A stretch of DNA of 64,000 nucleotides from Microstegium vimineum. Lineage: Eukaryota; Streptophyta; Magnoliopsida; Poales; Poaceae. The stretch's first letter is position 1. Every line of letters begins with the position of its first letter. Below the pieces are notes generated by a model. It saw nothing but the letters and a program-made list of their open reading frames with translations. It made no database searches and had not been told where the DNA came from. Below, piece by piece: positions 1 through 10,854 of the stretch. The DNA lies in assembly GCA_022036555.1 (NCBI GenBank), contig CM039126.1:8104079-8168078 (forward strand), in the 5' to 3' direction. The position numbers were made by a program, and so were the translations under genes.

Positions 1-255
1 GCTACGTCACTGGGCGACGGACGCTCAGCCACAGCGTCCGACGCTGAGCTCTGGCTAGGGTTGAAAAACACCCTCTCTGGAAGGTCGACGGACGCTCTTC
101 CCAGCGTCCGACGCCTGGCCGACGGACAGCGTCCTACGGACCCTGAAAAACTTAGCCAGAAAACAACCTCTCTGGAAGGTCGACGGACGCTGTGGACTCA
201 ACCACCCAGCGTCCGGCGCCCCTGCCAGGAGCGTCCGACGCCCAGAAAACGCTTT
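1..255. repeat. Clustered GACGGACGCT / AGCGTCCGACGC palindromic units
   Basis: At least eight copies of a CG-rich decamer and its near-reverse complement (GGACGCT and AGCGTCC cores) are packed into 250 bp, separated by 15-40 bp. The frames that cross the cluster are Pro/Arg-rich and shift arbitrarily, so coding is unlikely. The organisation resembles the ACCGGTACTACCGGT arrays in the Copia LTRs of this window, but the sequence is unrelated. Confidence 0.6.
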
Positions 256-2221
256 TGACAACTCCGTTTTTCGTCGCGATGAATATGGAAGTTGTTCTAG
301 GCTATCTTACGGTCACCATAGGCTTGCTTATAGCTAAGGAAGTCAAGTGTGCACCACACCTAAACATGAAGCTTTCCTAAGTCAAGCTACTAGTCTCAAC
401 CCCTCTTAATAGTACGGTCAAAGGGAAAAAGAGAAGCCCTATCTAATTCTAAGTGCCCTTCATCTCCTTATGACACTTAGCCTATCATTTTAGGGTCTTC
501 ATCATGTCTCCTTAAAAACCGAAACGATATCCATCTTGGGGGCTAAGTGATGACCATTATAGCCCATTCTCCTTGATCACTATGGCTAAGTTACTCATAG
601 CCTCTGCAAAAACACACGTTAGCCATAATAATCTCTAATTGTCGTTAATCACCGAAACCAACTAGGGCCATGATTCTTCAAGGAGCAAGCCACTCAGGAG
701 GTGCAGCCTGAGGATCCCGGTGAGGAGGACCAGCTACAGGAGTGCCCGAACCACGTCGCCAGCATCTTTGAATGAGGCAAGCCCCGGAGCATTCTCCCGG
801 TTTGCAAAAGTCTAACATTTAATATTCCTACTTTTTTTATGCATTAAGTATAGGAGTTGAGTGTAACCGTTGATGCATACTACCTTGTTATCCTATCTAT
901 ACCTTTACCTTGTTACCTAAAGTTCGATCATGGCAGTCATGCTTAGTTGGCTTAGTTCGGTAGAAGTCGGGTGATTTCATTACCCGCGAGATATAGGATA
1001 TATCCTCATCACATGTTACGGGTTATCTCGGAATGATAGCCGGAATGGGTAATGGAACTAAGATCGGTGGAAAACTCCCTATACTTTGGATAGGGGTGAC
1101 TCAACCGTGTCAACTAAGGACTGTTCGTGTTGTCGTCCCTCTGGTCATGTTGAACGCATGCCCTGCACTTAACTGGAAGGATAACTCGTTCCGACCGTGA
1201 AGCCGATACACTATTCGGGCCGGGTTTGGATCGTGACGCATCGTGCTAGTGCGAGTCGGGGTTCGGACACAGGGGCGCGATCTAAGACCTTCACAGCTGC
1301 TGGCTTTTGGGCGGCCCTTGGGTGTCGGCGGTTCCTGTTCATCCCGCGACTTTACCTGAATAGTGTCTTCGGTGACCTGTAACTCACGTGGCTTGTGAGT
1401 GTGGTTTGTGTAGGGAATACCCCCTTAGCTGAGTAGGAATCCGATTCGAATTGCCATCGCTCCTGGTTAGAGAGCACTTGACTAGGGCAATGACAACATT
1501 TACATGACTATGAAACTAATGTTGGTGATCCGGTTTATGGAAAGCCTGGAATGATGATGGATCTCGTGTATGCTTAATTCCAACATGTCTGGCATAGACT
1601 AGTGGCTAATGTAGATAACAGGTAACGTTACTAAAAGCTTGTTGCTATATCTTTACTAAAACTTGATAGGTTAGTCGCATGCTTTTCCGCAAAAGAGTCA
1701 GCTAAACCACCATAAGCCTTCATCCTCCTTGGAGTATTTATTTTCGTTTAAGACGGTTAAGTCTTGCTGAGTACCCTCTTGTACTCAGGGTTTTATCCCA
1801 TGTGGTTTTGTAGATGGTCAGCTCTTGTATGGTTATTGTGTGAACTGTCTCTACCCCGTTGGGGATGACTTCTAGACCATGGGCTTGGTCACTTCCAGAC
1901 TCTTCTTTTGCTGTTGCGGGAGATGTCCCTGGTCTGGCACGCTATTAAGAGCTACTTTGGAGATTATCGTGTTAAAAGACTTCCGCTTCTCTTTAAATTC
2001 GAACTATGGTTTGTAATAACTGTTGAGTCTTCGCACTCCGATACTATTTTATTATGTTGAACTTTATGTCGTGTGAATGGTGCTACTGAACTATCTCGAT
2101 CTTGGCTGTATTATGGAAATGTTTGAAATCCTTAGACTATATGGCCTCAAGTGCTCTTAAGTGGCAGTTAATTCGGCTACTTTAGTACTTGATCTCTTAT
2201 AATTCGGACGGTTCTGTCACA
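1..2221 (+). mobile_element. Gypsy LTR remnant, probably Tekay/Del type, cut by the window edge
   Basis: No convincing reading frame occurs here. Around 1770-1800 lies the GCTGAGTAC..GTACTCAGG signature common in long grass Gypsy LTRs, and the block appears to stop at TTCTGTCACA near 2212-2221, an LTR-like terminus. The same signature occurs in reverse in the solo LTR at 10855-14239, which suggests a related family. The 5' boundary lies outside the window, so it cannot be said whether this is a solo LTR or part of a full element. Family assignment is inference from terminal motifs only. Confidence 0.45.
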
Positions 2222-4100
2222 GTTCATGTTTTATAAATGTCATGTTTCACGATTGTTTTTTAGTATTCATATACTTCTCGTGAGATGTTCTCGTATATAC
2301 CTGGTTTTTTAGTTTTTCTTATTTTTAATTCCCCTTATCTTTTGTTTGTATTTAAGTTATTTTATTTATTCACGTGTATATATTCACAACATTTGTCATC
2401 TATTTTTATTTCTCTTTTTATTTTAGTCTATTTATAATAATTATTCTCTTGTTTCTAACATTTAATGAGATATGTGAGATGTTTACATATTATATATGTA
2501 GTGTTTTATTATATATTTGCGATGTTCATGTACTATATTTGTGATGTTCTTTGATATATTTTATTATGTTCATGTAGTATATATGTGATGTTCTATAATG
2601 TTCGTATTTTTCTATAGTCTAGCATTTTTTTATTTCCTATATTTTCATGACATACATGTGACTCATAGTTATATGATGTTCTATGATATATTTTGCTATT
2701 TGTACATTGTATACATTTATTTCTTATTTTTTTACTTTTTTATTTTTTATTCCTTTCCTTTTTATATCTTTATTTTGTTTTCTCTATTATGTAGCTTTTT
2801 TATATTTCATGAAATGTCAAATGATATTTTTTTGGGTCTAGAAAACTATTTCGGTAAGAGTAGACTACTTTTTTTAGTTAAAAAGAGTCATATGGTTTAT
2901 TAATTAAAAGTTATGTTACTTTAACCAAATAGATATGAGGTGAGTTGGTGGAGAACGTCACTTTACCAATGTCAGGTCGTATGTTCTATCCCAACACATG
3001 CAAATTTTTTTCTGTGCTTTACGTGGTGGTGCTGCTTGTGGGGCCAGCGCCATGGTGGTGCTCCTTGTGGGGGCCCAGCTGCATGGCGCATGCACTCGTG
3101 GGGTGCTCTCGGGGTGCCAGCCTGTGAGCAGAAGATCTCGCGGAGCGTGGTTGCGAGCCTGTGAGCAGAAAACGGAGTGCGAAGACCGGTCCATCTGCAG
3201 AAGAGGAATGGGCTGCGCGGTGATTTCGGCCCAGTAAAGACAAGCGCTCGTGGGTGCATAAAAAATATTCCCTGGTCGGCGGACGGCTAGCTGCCACCGG
3301 GGTCCCGACGTGCGGCGCGGTACGTCCGCCCGCTAGAGTGGCCGAGTGGGAGACTGTGAGACTCGCAGTGGTGGACCCGGTGCGGTCTGCACTGTGCACT
3401 CCGGAACTACCGGACCGGAGGCGCGGGCAACTTGGCCGCGTAGGGGCGCGCTCGGCCAGTCGGCACGTAGTCGTAGTAGACGGCCCGCTCGGGATTCCTA
3501 ATAGAGGCCCAAATTGGCGTACGGGTTTGCAGGCCGACAACATATCAAGGGAGATGGACTGTTGTAAGAGTACATATTGACTCCCCAATTTTTGTGAAAG
3601 TCTATTTTTAATTAAAATAGAACAACAAAAACAACTCTCTCAATTTTTAAAACCATTCATCCTACCTCTCTGATCCAGTTATAAGTGAGTTTTAAAAAGT
3701 TTTGTCTTCTTTAATAAACCATTTACATATGTATGTATACTCATCTAATAGTTTAAGTATTTTTACATACTTATTTTAAGATACTCTAAAACTTATTACT
3801 CAAAAAATTTCAAACGAGCACATATATTTTAATATATTATTATAGTATGTAAAATAAGTATGACCATATACTATATATATATATTTGCATACTCCATATA
3901 CGTACTATTCTAAATAGTCTAGTATGATCATGTACTTTATGAACAAATACTTGTCGGTTTATATCATCATAGATATAAAGATATATAGGTGAGAGAGTAA
4001 CTACACATGTGTAGAAAGAAATTTCTCTCTATATTATATATACACACATAGACATATATTTATATCTATTTTTCTTTTCATGAATGTTTTACTTAAGCCC
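2222..4100. other. Intergenic stretch without a recognisable gene
   Basis: 2222-2930 is very AT-rich, with repeated TGATGTTC and GTATATATG motifs. 2980-3560 is an abrupt GC-rich island with open frames on both strands, none with a recognisable domain. 2938-2995 vaguely recalls a tRNA-related SINE head (GAGTTGGTGG..AGGTCGTATGTTCTATCC) but is too degenerate to call. 3600-4100 is AT-rich with a short TA microsatellite near 3872. Confidence 0.5.
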
Positions 4101-4361
4101 TACTCCCTCCGTCCCAGAAAAAGAGTCGCTATGAGAATCGTGTTGGTCAAACTTTCTCAACTTTGACTAGGTTTGTAGAAAATGTGTGCAATATTTATAT
4201 CTCCAAATAAGTTTATTATAAAACTATATTCAAAGATCTATCTAATGGTACTAATTATGTATCATAAATATTAATATTTTGTTAAATATAGTTGGTCAAA
4301 GTTAAAACTTGCTGACTTTTTGAGAAGCGAGAAATACTCTTTTTTTGGGACAGAGGGAGTA
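4101..4361. mobile_element. Stowaway MITE (261 bp)
   Basis: The element starts TACTCCCTCCGTCCCAGAAA and ends with the reverse complement TTTGGGACAGAGGGAGTA. It is AT-rich with inverted GGTCAAA/TTTGACC arms and is flanked by the TA dinucleotide expected for Tc1/mariner-type MITEs. Confidence 0.85.
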
Positions 4362-4620
4362 AGTATAAGTAAAACAAGTATGATCACATAATAGTAAATC
4401 ACGGTTTCTTTATCCCTATACACAAAAGATCCATAAGTAAAACATGTTTTCTTTTATCCTTCCGTTGTGCTCTCTAGTAATATAATAGGGAGTAAGTATA
4501 AGTAAAACAAGTATGACCACATAATAGTAAATCACAGTTTCTTTATCCCTATACACAAAAGATCCATAAGTAAAACATGTTTTCTTTTATCCTTCCGTTG
4601 TGCTCTCTAGTAATATAATA
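4355..4620 (+). repeat. 133-bp tandem duplication adjoining the MITE
   Basis: The unit beginning GGGAGTAAGTATAAGT at 4355 recurs at 4488 with only a few differences. The second copy ends in the TAGTAATATAATA shared by both units, near 4620. The left breakpoint lies inside the 3' terminal repeat of the Stowaway MITE, so the last few MITE bases are also duplicated. Confidence 0.85.
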
Positions 4621-4868
4621 CTAACCTCATTCCTAAATTATAGTTCGTTTAACTTTTTTATTCCAAATTTGACTATTCCTCTTATTTAAAAATGTATACA
4701 AAATATCACTTCTTTTGTTATAGTCAATGATTTAAATTTTTAATAGTAAAAGTTCTTCAAGAATGACTTAAATTTAACTATATTTGTATATTTTTTTTAA
4801 ATAAAACGATTGATCAAATTTAAGATAAAAAAGTTAAACAAACTATAATTTAGAACATAGAATCCAAT
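4619..4868. mobile_element. MITE with CTAAATTATAGTTCGTTTAAC termini
   Basis: Left arm CCTAAATTATAGTTCGTTTA is mirrored by TAAACAAACTATAATTTAGA at 4833-4853. The interior is AT-rich and non-coding. The outer ends are less clean than in the neighbouring Stowaway element, so boundaries are approximate. Confidence 0.65.
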
Positions 4869-5181
4869 GACTTTTTTCGTTTCATAATACGGTTTAACTA
4901 ACTGTTTGTATCAGATTTTGCGGGTCATTTTTCTGCAGTACCTCACGTGACATGAGCGTGAGGAGTACTCACGATCGACATGATTTACACGTGGCATGTA
5001 TTTTTTAAAGTAAAAACATGACTTTATTTTTTTTAAAAAAGACATGCTTATACTAGCAGTAATACTTTCAACAGTATGGACTCATCTGCAAAACGCCAGA
5101 AACCTACTGTATGATAAGCACGGTTGCACGGCTCACTTTCTCGGAAAAGAATGCGGAATTTAAATTTTTACCATTATTAAG

Positions 5182-7612
5182 TGAAAGGACCTAATTGGCC
5201 TAGAGGAGGGGTGAATAGGCGTATCTAAAAACTTATCGCAAAGGCTAACCGAAATAAATGCGGAATTAAAACTATCGGTCTAGCCAAAGCAACACCCCTT
5301 TACTTAAAACACTAGCACCTAGCAAATTAAGATAAGAAGGCTTACTACGATGCCGGGCTAGGAAGCTCACCTAACAAGTCTAGGTTGCAAGGTCACACAA
5401 ACCTAAGAAACTAGTACTCTAATAACACCGGCAGCTCCTACACATGCTAGTGAAGGCAAAGCGCACAAAGCCTAAGCTCACTAGTAATGTTCAATAGCAT
5501 GGCTACACAAGCCAAACTAGAGAGCTCAAAAGCTTAGCTACACAAGCTAAGAAATGTGATTAACAAGACTACACAAGTCAATTAGTCACTCAAGAGCTAC
5601 TTCTATGCTACACAAGCAAGAAGGTAACTAGCAAGATACACAAGCTATACTAGTTACTAAAGCAACCACTAAACACTAGCACAAGTATGAAACAATAAGT
5701 ATAAGCTAGTGAATAGAGAGTGCAAACCACTGATTTGTACTACCGGCAGTAGGACCGGTACTACCGGTGGTTGACCGATACTACCGGTGAAGGAAGACCG
5801 GTACTATCGGTGGTTCGCTGTAGCTCCGAGATCTCAATGTAATGAGCTTTGAATCCGAATCCGAGCTTTTCCCCACACTCCTTAAGGTTGAGGATGATAA
5901 TGTTGAGCTTTGCTTGGATTGGTTCCTCTCCAATTTGTAGATCGGGCCTTCCCAACCTATGAACTTTGAAGGATAAAGGAAGAACACGAAGAACTCAAGA
6001 ACAAAGGATAGTCGAAGCTATCTCCACACCATCAAGCACGCGAGACTCAAGATTTATACCGAGGTTCGGTCCCCACAAAGGAGTTCCTACTCCTCGTTGT
6101 TGAGGTGACCACAAAGGTCGAAGTCTCTTCCACCTCCTTGCCTCCCTCAAACAACCAAAAAGGTTATCCCAAGATTTCCACTAAGGATCGAAGGGGTAAT
6201 ACAAACGATTCGGGGTGCCCTCACAATTGAATCAACACGGGCAATCTCGAAGAACACCTAGCCGGCTAGGATTCCAAGAATTCAAGAATAACAAATGCAA
6301 AACAAACCGGCAAGATGTGGAATCCAAGTGCTCAAGTCGTAGATCGAAGCTCTCCACTCTCTAATCTCACTTCTCTAGCTTAAATCTAGCAAGGATTGAA
6401 GTCTAGGGGCTAAGAGGGAGAGAGAGGGAGTGGGTCTAACACTTGGGAACCTTTTCTCAGATGTGGAGTCAAAATAATGGGGGTCTCCACCGCCCCACGG
6501 AAGGGGCGGCCTATTTATTCCCGCAGCTCCAGATGCACTACCGGTACTACTGGTGGTGTCCCACCGGTACTACCGGTCCAAGATATCCGACCGTTGGAGC
6601 CTTCCGACCGTTGCACAAAGTTAGCCAACCGGTACTACCGGTCTTTCACCGGTACTACCGGTCACCATCAGTACTACCGGTGAGGAACCGGTACTACCGC
6701 TAGTTCAAAATCTCGCAACTTGAGACGCGCAGGAATTTTGCCTACCGGTACTACTGGTGGAACCACCGGTACTACTAGTAGTTCATTTTTCAGCACACTA
6801 GATCTGGGCGGGGAAATGACTTACCGGTACTACCGGTAACCACCGGTACTACCGGTCTCCCAGACCGGTACTACCGGTAGTTCATTTTTCAGCACAACTT
6901 CAGCACCCAGCTAAGCCTTTGCACCCTGGCAGAAACACATCTTCTAAGTGCCCATAAGTGCAAGGTATCTCTCGAACGCATAAAGACTTATGACATGAGC
7001 ACTCTTATCCTCATCAAGCTAGTCTACTATACATCCCTCTTGATAGTACGGATTTTCCTATAACTCAACCCGGTCAAACACTTCTCTAAACAACTATGAC
7101 CGGTGAAATGAAATGCTCTAAGTTATACCTTTGCCTTGTGCATTCCAATTCATCTTCTTCTCCAATGTTGACGCAACCCATGCACCAACCTATCACAAAT
7201 GATATGATCCACTTCATATCATCATGTGACATATTGGTTCATCGATCTTGACTTCACTTGCCCTTCACTGTTGCCTTCGTCCATCGGTGCCAAGTCTTGC
7301 TCAAGCCTCCCGCCACGCGGTCAAACGCTTCAAGCCTCTAGCTTGCTCTTCACGCTTGCAACCGGTCCATCAAGCTAAGTTATGCCTTGACCTTCTCCAC
7401 CTTGTCACATGACTCCATGTCATGTTTCATATGCAATGAGCTCCTTCATCATCAAGTTGAGCACCATCAATATGCACAAGTCATCTCTCCATGAATGTAT
7501 TGGTTGCTCACACTTGTGTACCTAAGGACTAAATCACCTATGTGTCTCACATTAAACACATATTAGTCCACCTAAGTTGTCACTCAATTACCAAAACCAA
7601 ACATGTACTTCA
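5182..7612 (-). repeat. Copia 3' LTR (2431 bp)
   Basis: Downstream LTR in element orientation. It matches 16653-18948 almost base for base, apart from scattered substitutions and a larger ACCGGTACTACCGGT array that makes it about 135 bp longer. The minus strand has an AT-rich GGGAATAAATAGG segment near 6512-6524 that could serve as a TATA element. Confidence 0.9.
5748..6885. repeat. ACCGGTACTACCGGT near-palindrome array in the 3' LTR
   Basis: About fifteen copies of a 15-mer that reads almost the same on both strands (only the centre base differs) occur in two clusters, 5748-5815 and 6535-6885. Many are joined by short linkers such as GGTGGTTG or CCACC, and some have decayed (ACTACTGGT, ATACTACCGG). 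The matching array in the other LTR (17228-17292 and 18015-18212) has roughly nine copies. Confidence 0.85.
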
Positions 7613-7626
7613 ATCTCCCCCTTTTT
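7613..7626 (-). other. Polypurine tract of the Copia element
   Basis: The minus strand reads AAAAAGGGGGAGAT directly before the 3' LTR, the expected priming site for plus-strand synthesis. Confidence 0.85.
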
Positions 7627-10600
7627 GGTAATTGATGACAACTCTACAAAGATATGGAAATTAAGATCTTTTTGGACATTATGTCATTTATCCAATATTT
7701 AAGCTCTATACCAAGATTTGGATAAATGCCACAAAATCCGACTTGGTAGTGATACCTCCCCCTACATGTGTGCTCACAAAGGTTTGAATTAAGCTTTGCA
7801 CACATGCATGAATAGTTATTTTGGGAGTGCTAGCACTACTAAGTGATGCTAAGGGATATAGGATAAACCTTTGAAGATATCCATGTAGTTCCACTTTGAA
7901 GTTCATCCTTAGTACCATGGTTAGCTAGATACCACAAAAAACAACACTAGAAACCCCGTGAGATCAACATTAGAAGCAAGGTTTCTAGATACCAATTGAA
8001 GGAACATATATCTAGCTTACCAACCTATGCATGCTAGTTTATCAAATCATTATACAAGTCCTATAACTAGCATACACTACACAAGCATGCATATAAAGAT
8101 AAGACTTATGTAATATGCAAGCAAGCACATGAATATGCACATATGAAAATGCAATCAATCAAGTTCATGAGCTTGCTCCCCCTACTTATGTGCATCACTT
8201 AGTCCAAGACTTTGATCCTTTCAATCTTGTTTCCTTATGTCCATGTCCATGTCTTCTATCCCTTAGTGCATGTCCATTCACTAATATATCAATCAATAAA
8301 GTTCATGAGCTTGCTCCCCCTACTTATGTGCATCACTTAGTCCAAGACTTTGATCCTTTCAATCTTGTTCCCTTATGTCCATGTCTTCTCTCCCTTAGTG
8401 CATGTCCATTCACTAATATATCTTTGTTCACTAATATCTCCCCCTTTGTCATCAATTTCCATAAAAGGTATGCTTTTTATTGATGCAAAGGTTGCACTAG
8501 GGTAGATGGTTGATACTTGTTTCTTCTCATTTTTGATGGACACCAACACATATGTATTGGAATGACTCTTAATATAAGATCATTGGCTATTATACCATTG
8601 AGTAGGGCAACTCCCTTATGGTCAAAGCAATTGTCATCCAAATACGCTTTGCAAGTAAGAGAACTTTTGTTTTGATCACTTAAGGTTGAGGATCACTTTT
8701 AACTTGTAGGATATCACTTGTGAGATACCACATGAAGGATATTACTTGAATGAACTAATTGTAGATCATCACATGTATGCTAGAACTAGACATCTTTTGC
8801 AAGTACCAATATGAAAGTTGATACTATTAGAAAGATTAGCATAAGTCTAGATACTATTTGTAAGTTTTATCTTGATATCCATTTGCATAGTTGTCTTGTG
8901 CTTGAACTAGATTCATTGTCATGAGCGTCTATTGTTGACTTGAACTAAAGTGAATAGCATAAGCTTTCAAGTCCGGTTTAAACCCTCTCTAAGCTTGTTC
9001 ACACATATTAAACGGTTATCTTATAGAGGTTGTACTTGTCACTTGATTGCAATCCAAAATAGATCAAGTACTTGGGTTTACTAGCTCATGATCAAACTCA
9101 TATACTACCACTAGATACAAACAATCAATCAAACAATAGTGGCAGGCTATGAGCATGAAATTCATTTGATTTTCAATGAATGATCACTATGTATGACTAT
9201 ATGCACTAAAACATGTCTAAGCAATGATGTATGCATATGTCAAACAATTTCACCTTTGCTATGTTGGAGTAGAGGATAGTCAAATAAAATCATCTCCAAT
9301 TAGTAATGTGAAGTCCAATTAAGAGCTTGGTGAAGACCAATGATAACCAATTAGAATACCAATCTTCACCCATATGATTTGAGAACCACTAATGATCAAA
9401 TGCACTTTCTTGTTGTGGTTGACTTGCTTATTTCTTGATATTTGCTTGCATGAGAGAATTCCAAATGATGTACCACTTGTAGAAGATGATACTTCTTGAA
9501 TCTCATGATACCACTTGTAGGTTAAATTCATGAATCTCTCTCTTTTGGGTGTTGCTTACTTTCTTCTTGATCAATCCTATTGATATCTTTAACTAAGCTT
9601 CTCCAAATGATCCCTTTGATTACCACTTTCATGTTAGTCTTCCAAGTACCACACTTGGTTTACCTACAAAAGGCGGCAAGCCCCTACAAAAGGGAGAAGT
9701 GACCTTTCTCTATGAACCATCCTTGATACTCACTTGAAATTGCTTTGTTTGATTGATCCAATTGATGAACTCCATTTGATGAGATTATTGAATCCAATAT
9801 GAGTTCATCCTTATTTTTTTTAAGTCCTTTTATTTCTATCTATTGATCTCCAATCATCACTAGAACTTAAATTTCATCTCTATCTTGAGTTTGATCTTGA
9901 TCTCTAACTTGAGTGCCAAATAGGTGTCAAATACACTCCATAATCAAATGACCTTGTACTCAATTTTTGTCATGCTTCTAGCACAAACCAAAATCAAACA
10001 TAGGTGCCTCAATCACTTATAAACATGATTCCTACTTGAGGACCTTTCAATCTGAGTGACTCTAAGATAATCCAATGTTTGTCACTTAAAAGACAAATTC
10101 TGTACTTTCTAAAGAATATATCATATCTCCCAAAGTACATATCAAAAGACCATGAAATTTGGGGGAGAGGTGCTTCACTAAGTCATCTAGCAGCCATAAA
10201 AATTTTAGCTTCATTGGACTTCTAGATTGCTACCAGATTTCACATCTTTCCACATAGGTACATGCTGAAAACTGCTGCATATGTGTTGAGAAGATCCACT
10301 CCAACCGAAGTATCCCTTATCCAATACTCATGAAATTTGAACAGAAACTAATATCATAAGTGTAGAGCATGCACACTAAATTTCAAGCCAATCCGAATAG
10401 ATTTGATCTCTCAAACATGGTTATGATCACAGCTAGCTCAGATTTGAATAAAAGGCAGATTTGAGCATCATGAGCTAAACTTCTTTAAATTGAACCAAAT
10501 TTAAATCCAACTTGTTTGAACATTCTCACAAGACATATATCCATTCAATTCACTTACTAAAGGTAGTCTCATGATCACATCCATTCAAATAAACTCAATT

Positions 10601-10854
10601 TTGATCACTAAGCATTTGATCCATTCAATCAACTTATAGCAAACAACATATGCATAATATATCTAATTCAATCAACTCGTATGCACTATGTGTATATCCA
10701 ATTCAAGCAACTTATACACACCCAAATGTATTTTGATCAACAAGATTTATACCTTTGTAGCTCATGATCAATCCATTAGCAAGCTTCAACTCAACTTATT
10801 TGCAAGCCTTCAAATATTTTCAATGAATCACCACAACTTGAATGTGACACTTGT
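7627..10854 (-). other. Copia interior without coding capacity
   Basis: About 3.2 kb of AT-rich sequence, where a complete Copia element would carry pol. Only short frames are present and none shows integrase or reverse transcriptase motifs. A 126-bp segment around 8160-8285 containing CATGAGCTTGCTCCCCCTAC is repeated at about 8300-8410. The region reads like long non-coding filler, as in LARD or TR-GAG elements. Confidence 0.7.

Noticed and set aside
2598..2903. 101-codon Phe/Tyr/Ile-rich frame
   Set aside because: Produced by T-rich sequence; reads like translated AT repeats, not a membrane protein.
2938..2995. tRNA-like or SINE head
   Set aside because: Only a loose resemblance to A and B box spacing; no cloverleaf can be drawn and no SINE tail follows.
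3019..3588. 189-codon minus-strand frame in the GC-rich island
   Set aside because: Antisense and sense frames are both open and neither resembles a protein family; no promoter or splice context.
6535..6885. Possible CRISPR-like array of 15-bp repeats
   Set aside because: Spacers are short, variable and not unique inserts; the array sits in a plant LTR and the unit is palindromic.
8190..8483. 97-codon frame in the Copia interior
   Set aside because: It arises from a directly repeated 120-bp segment and has no retroelement motif.
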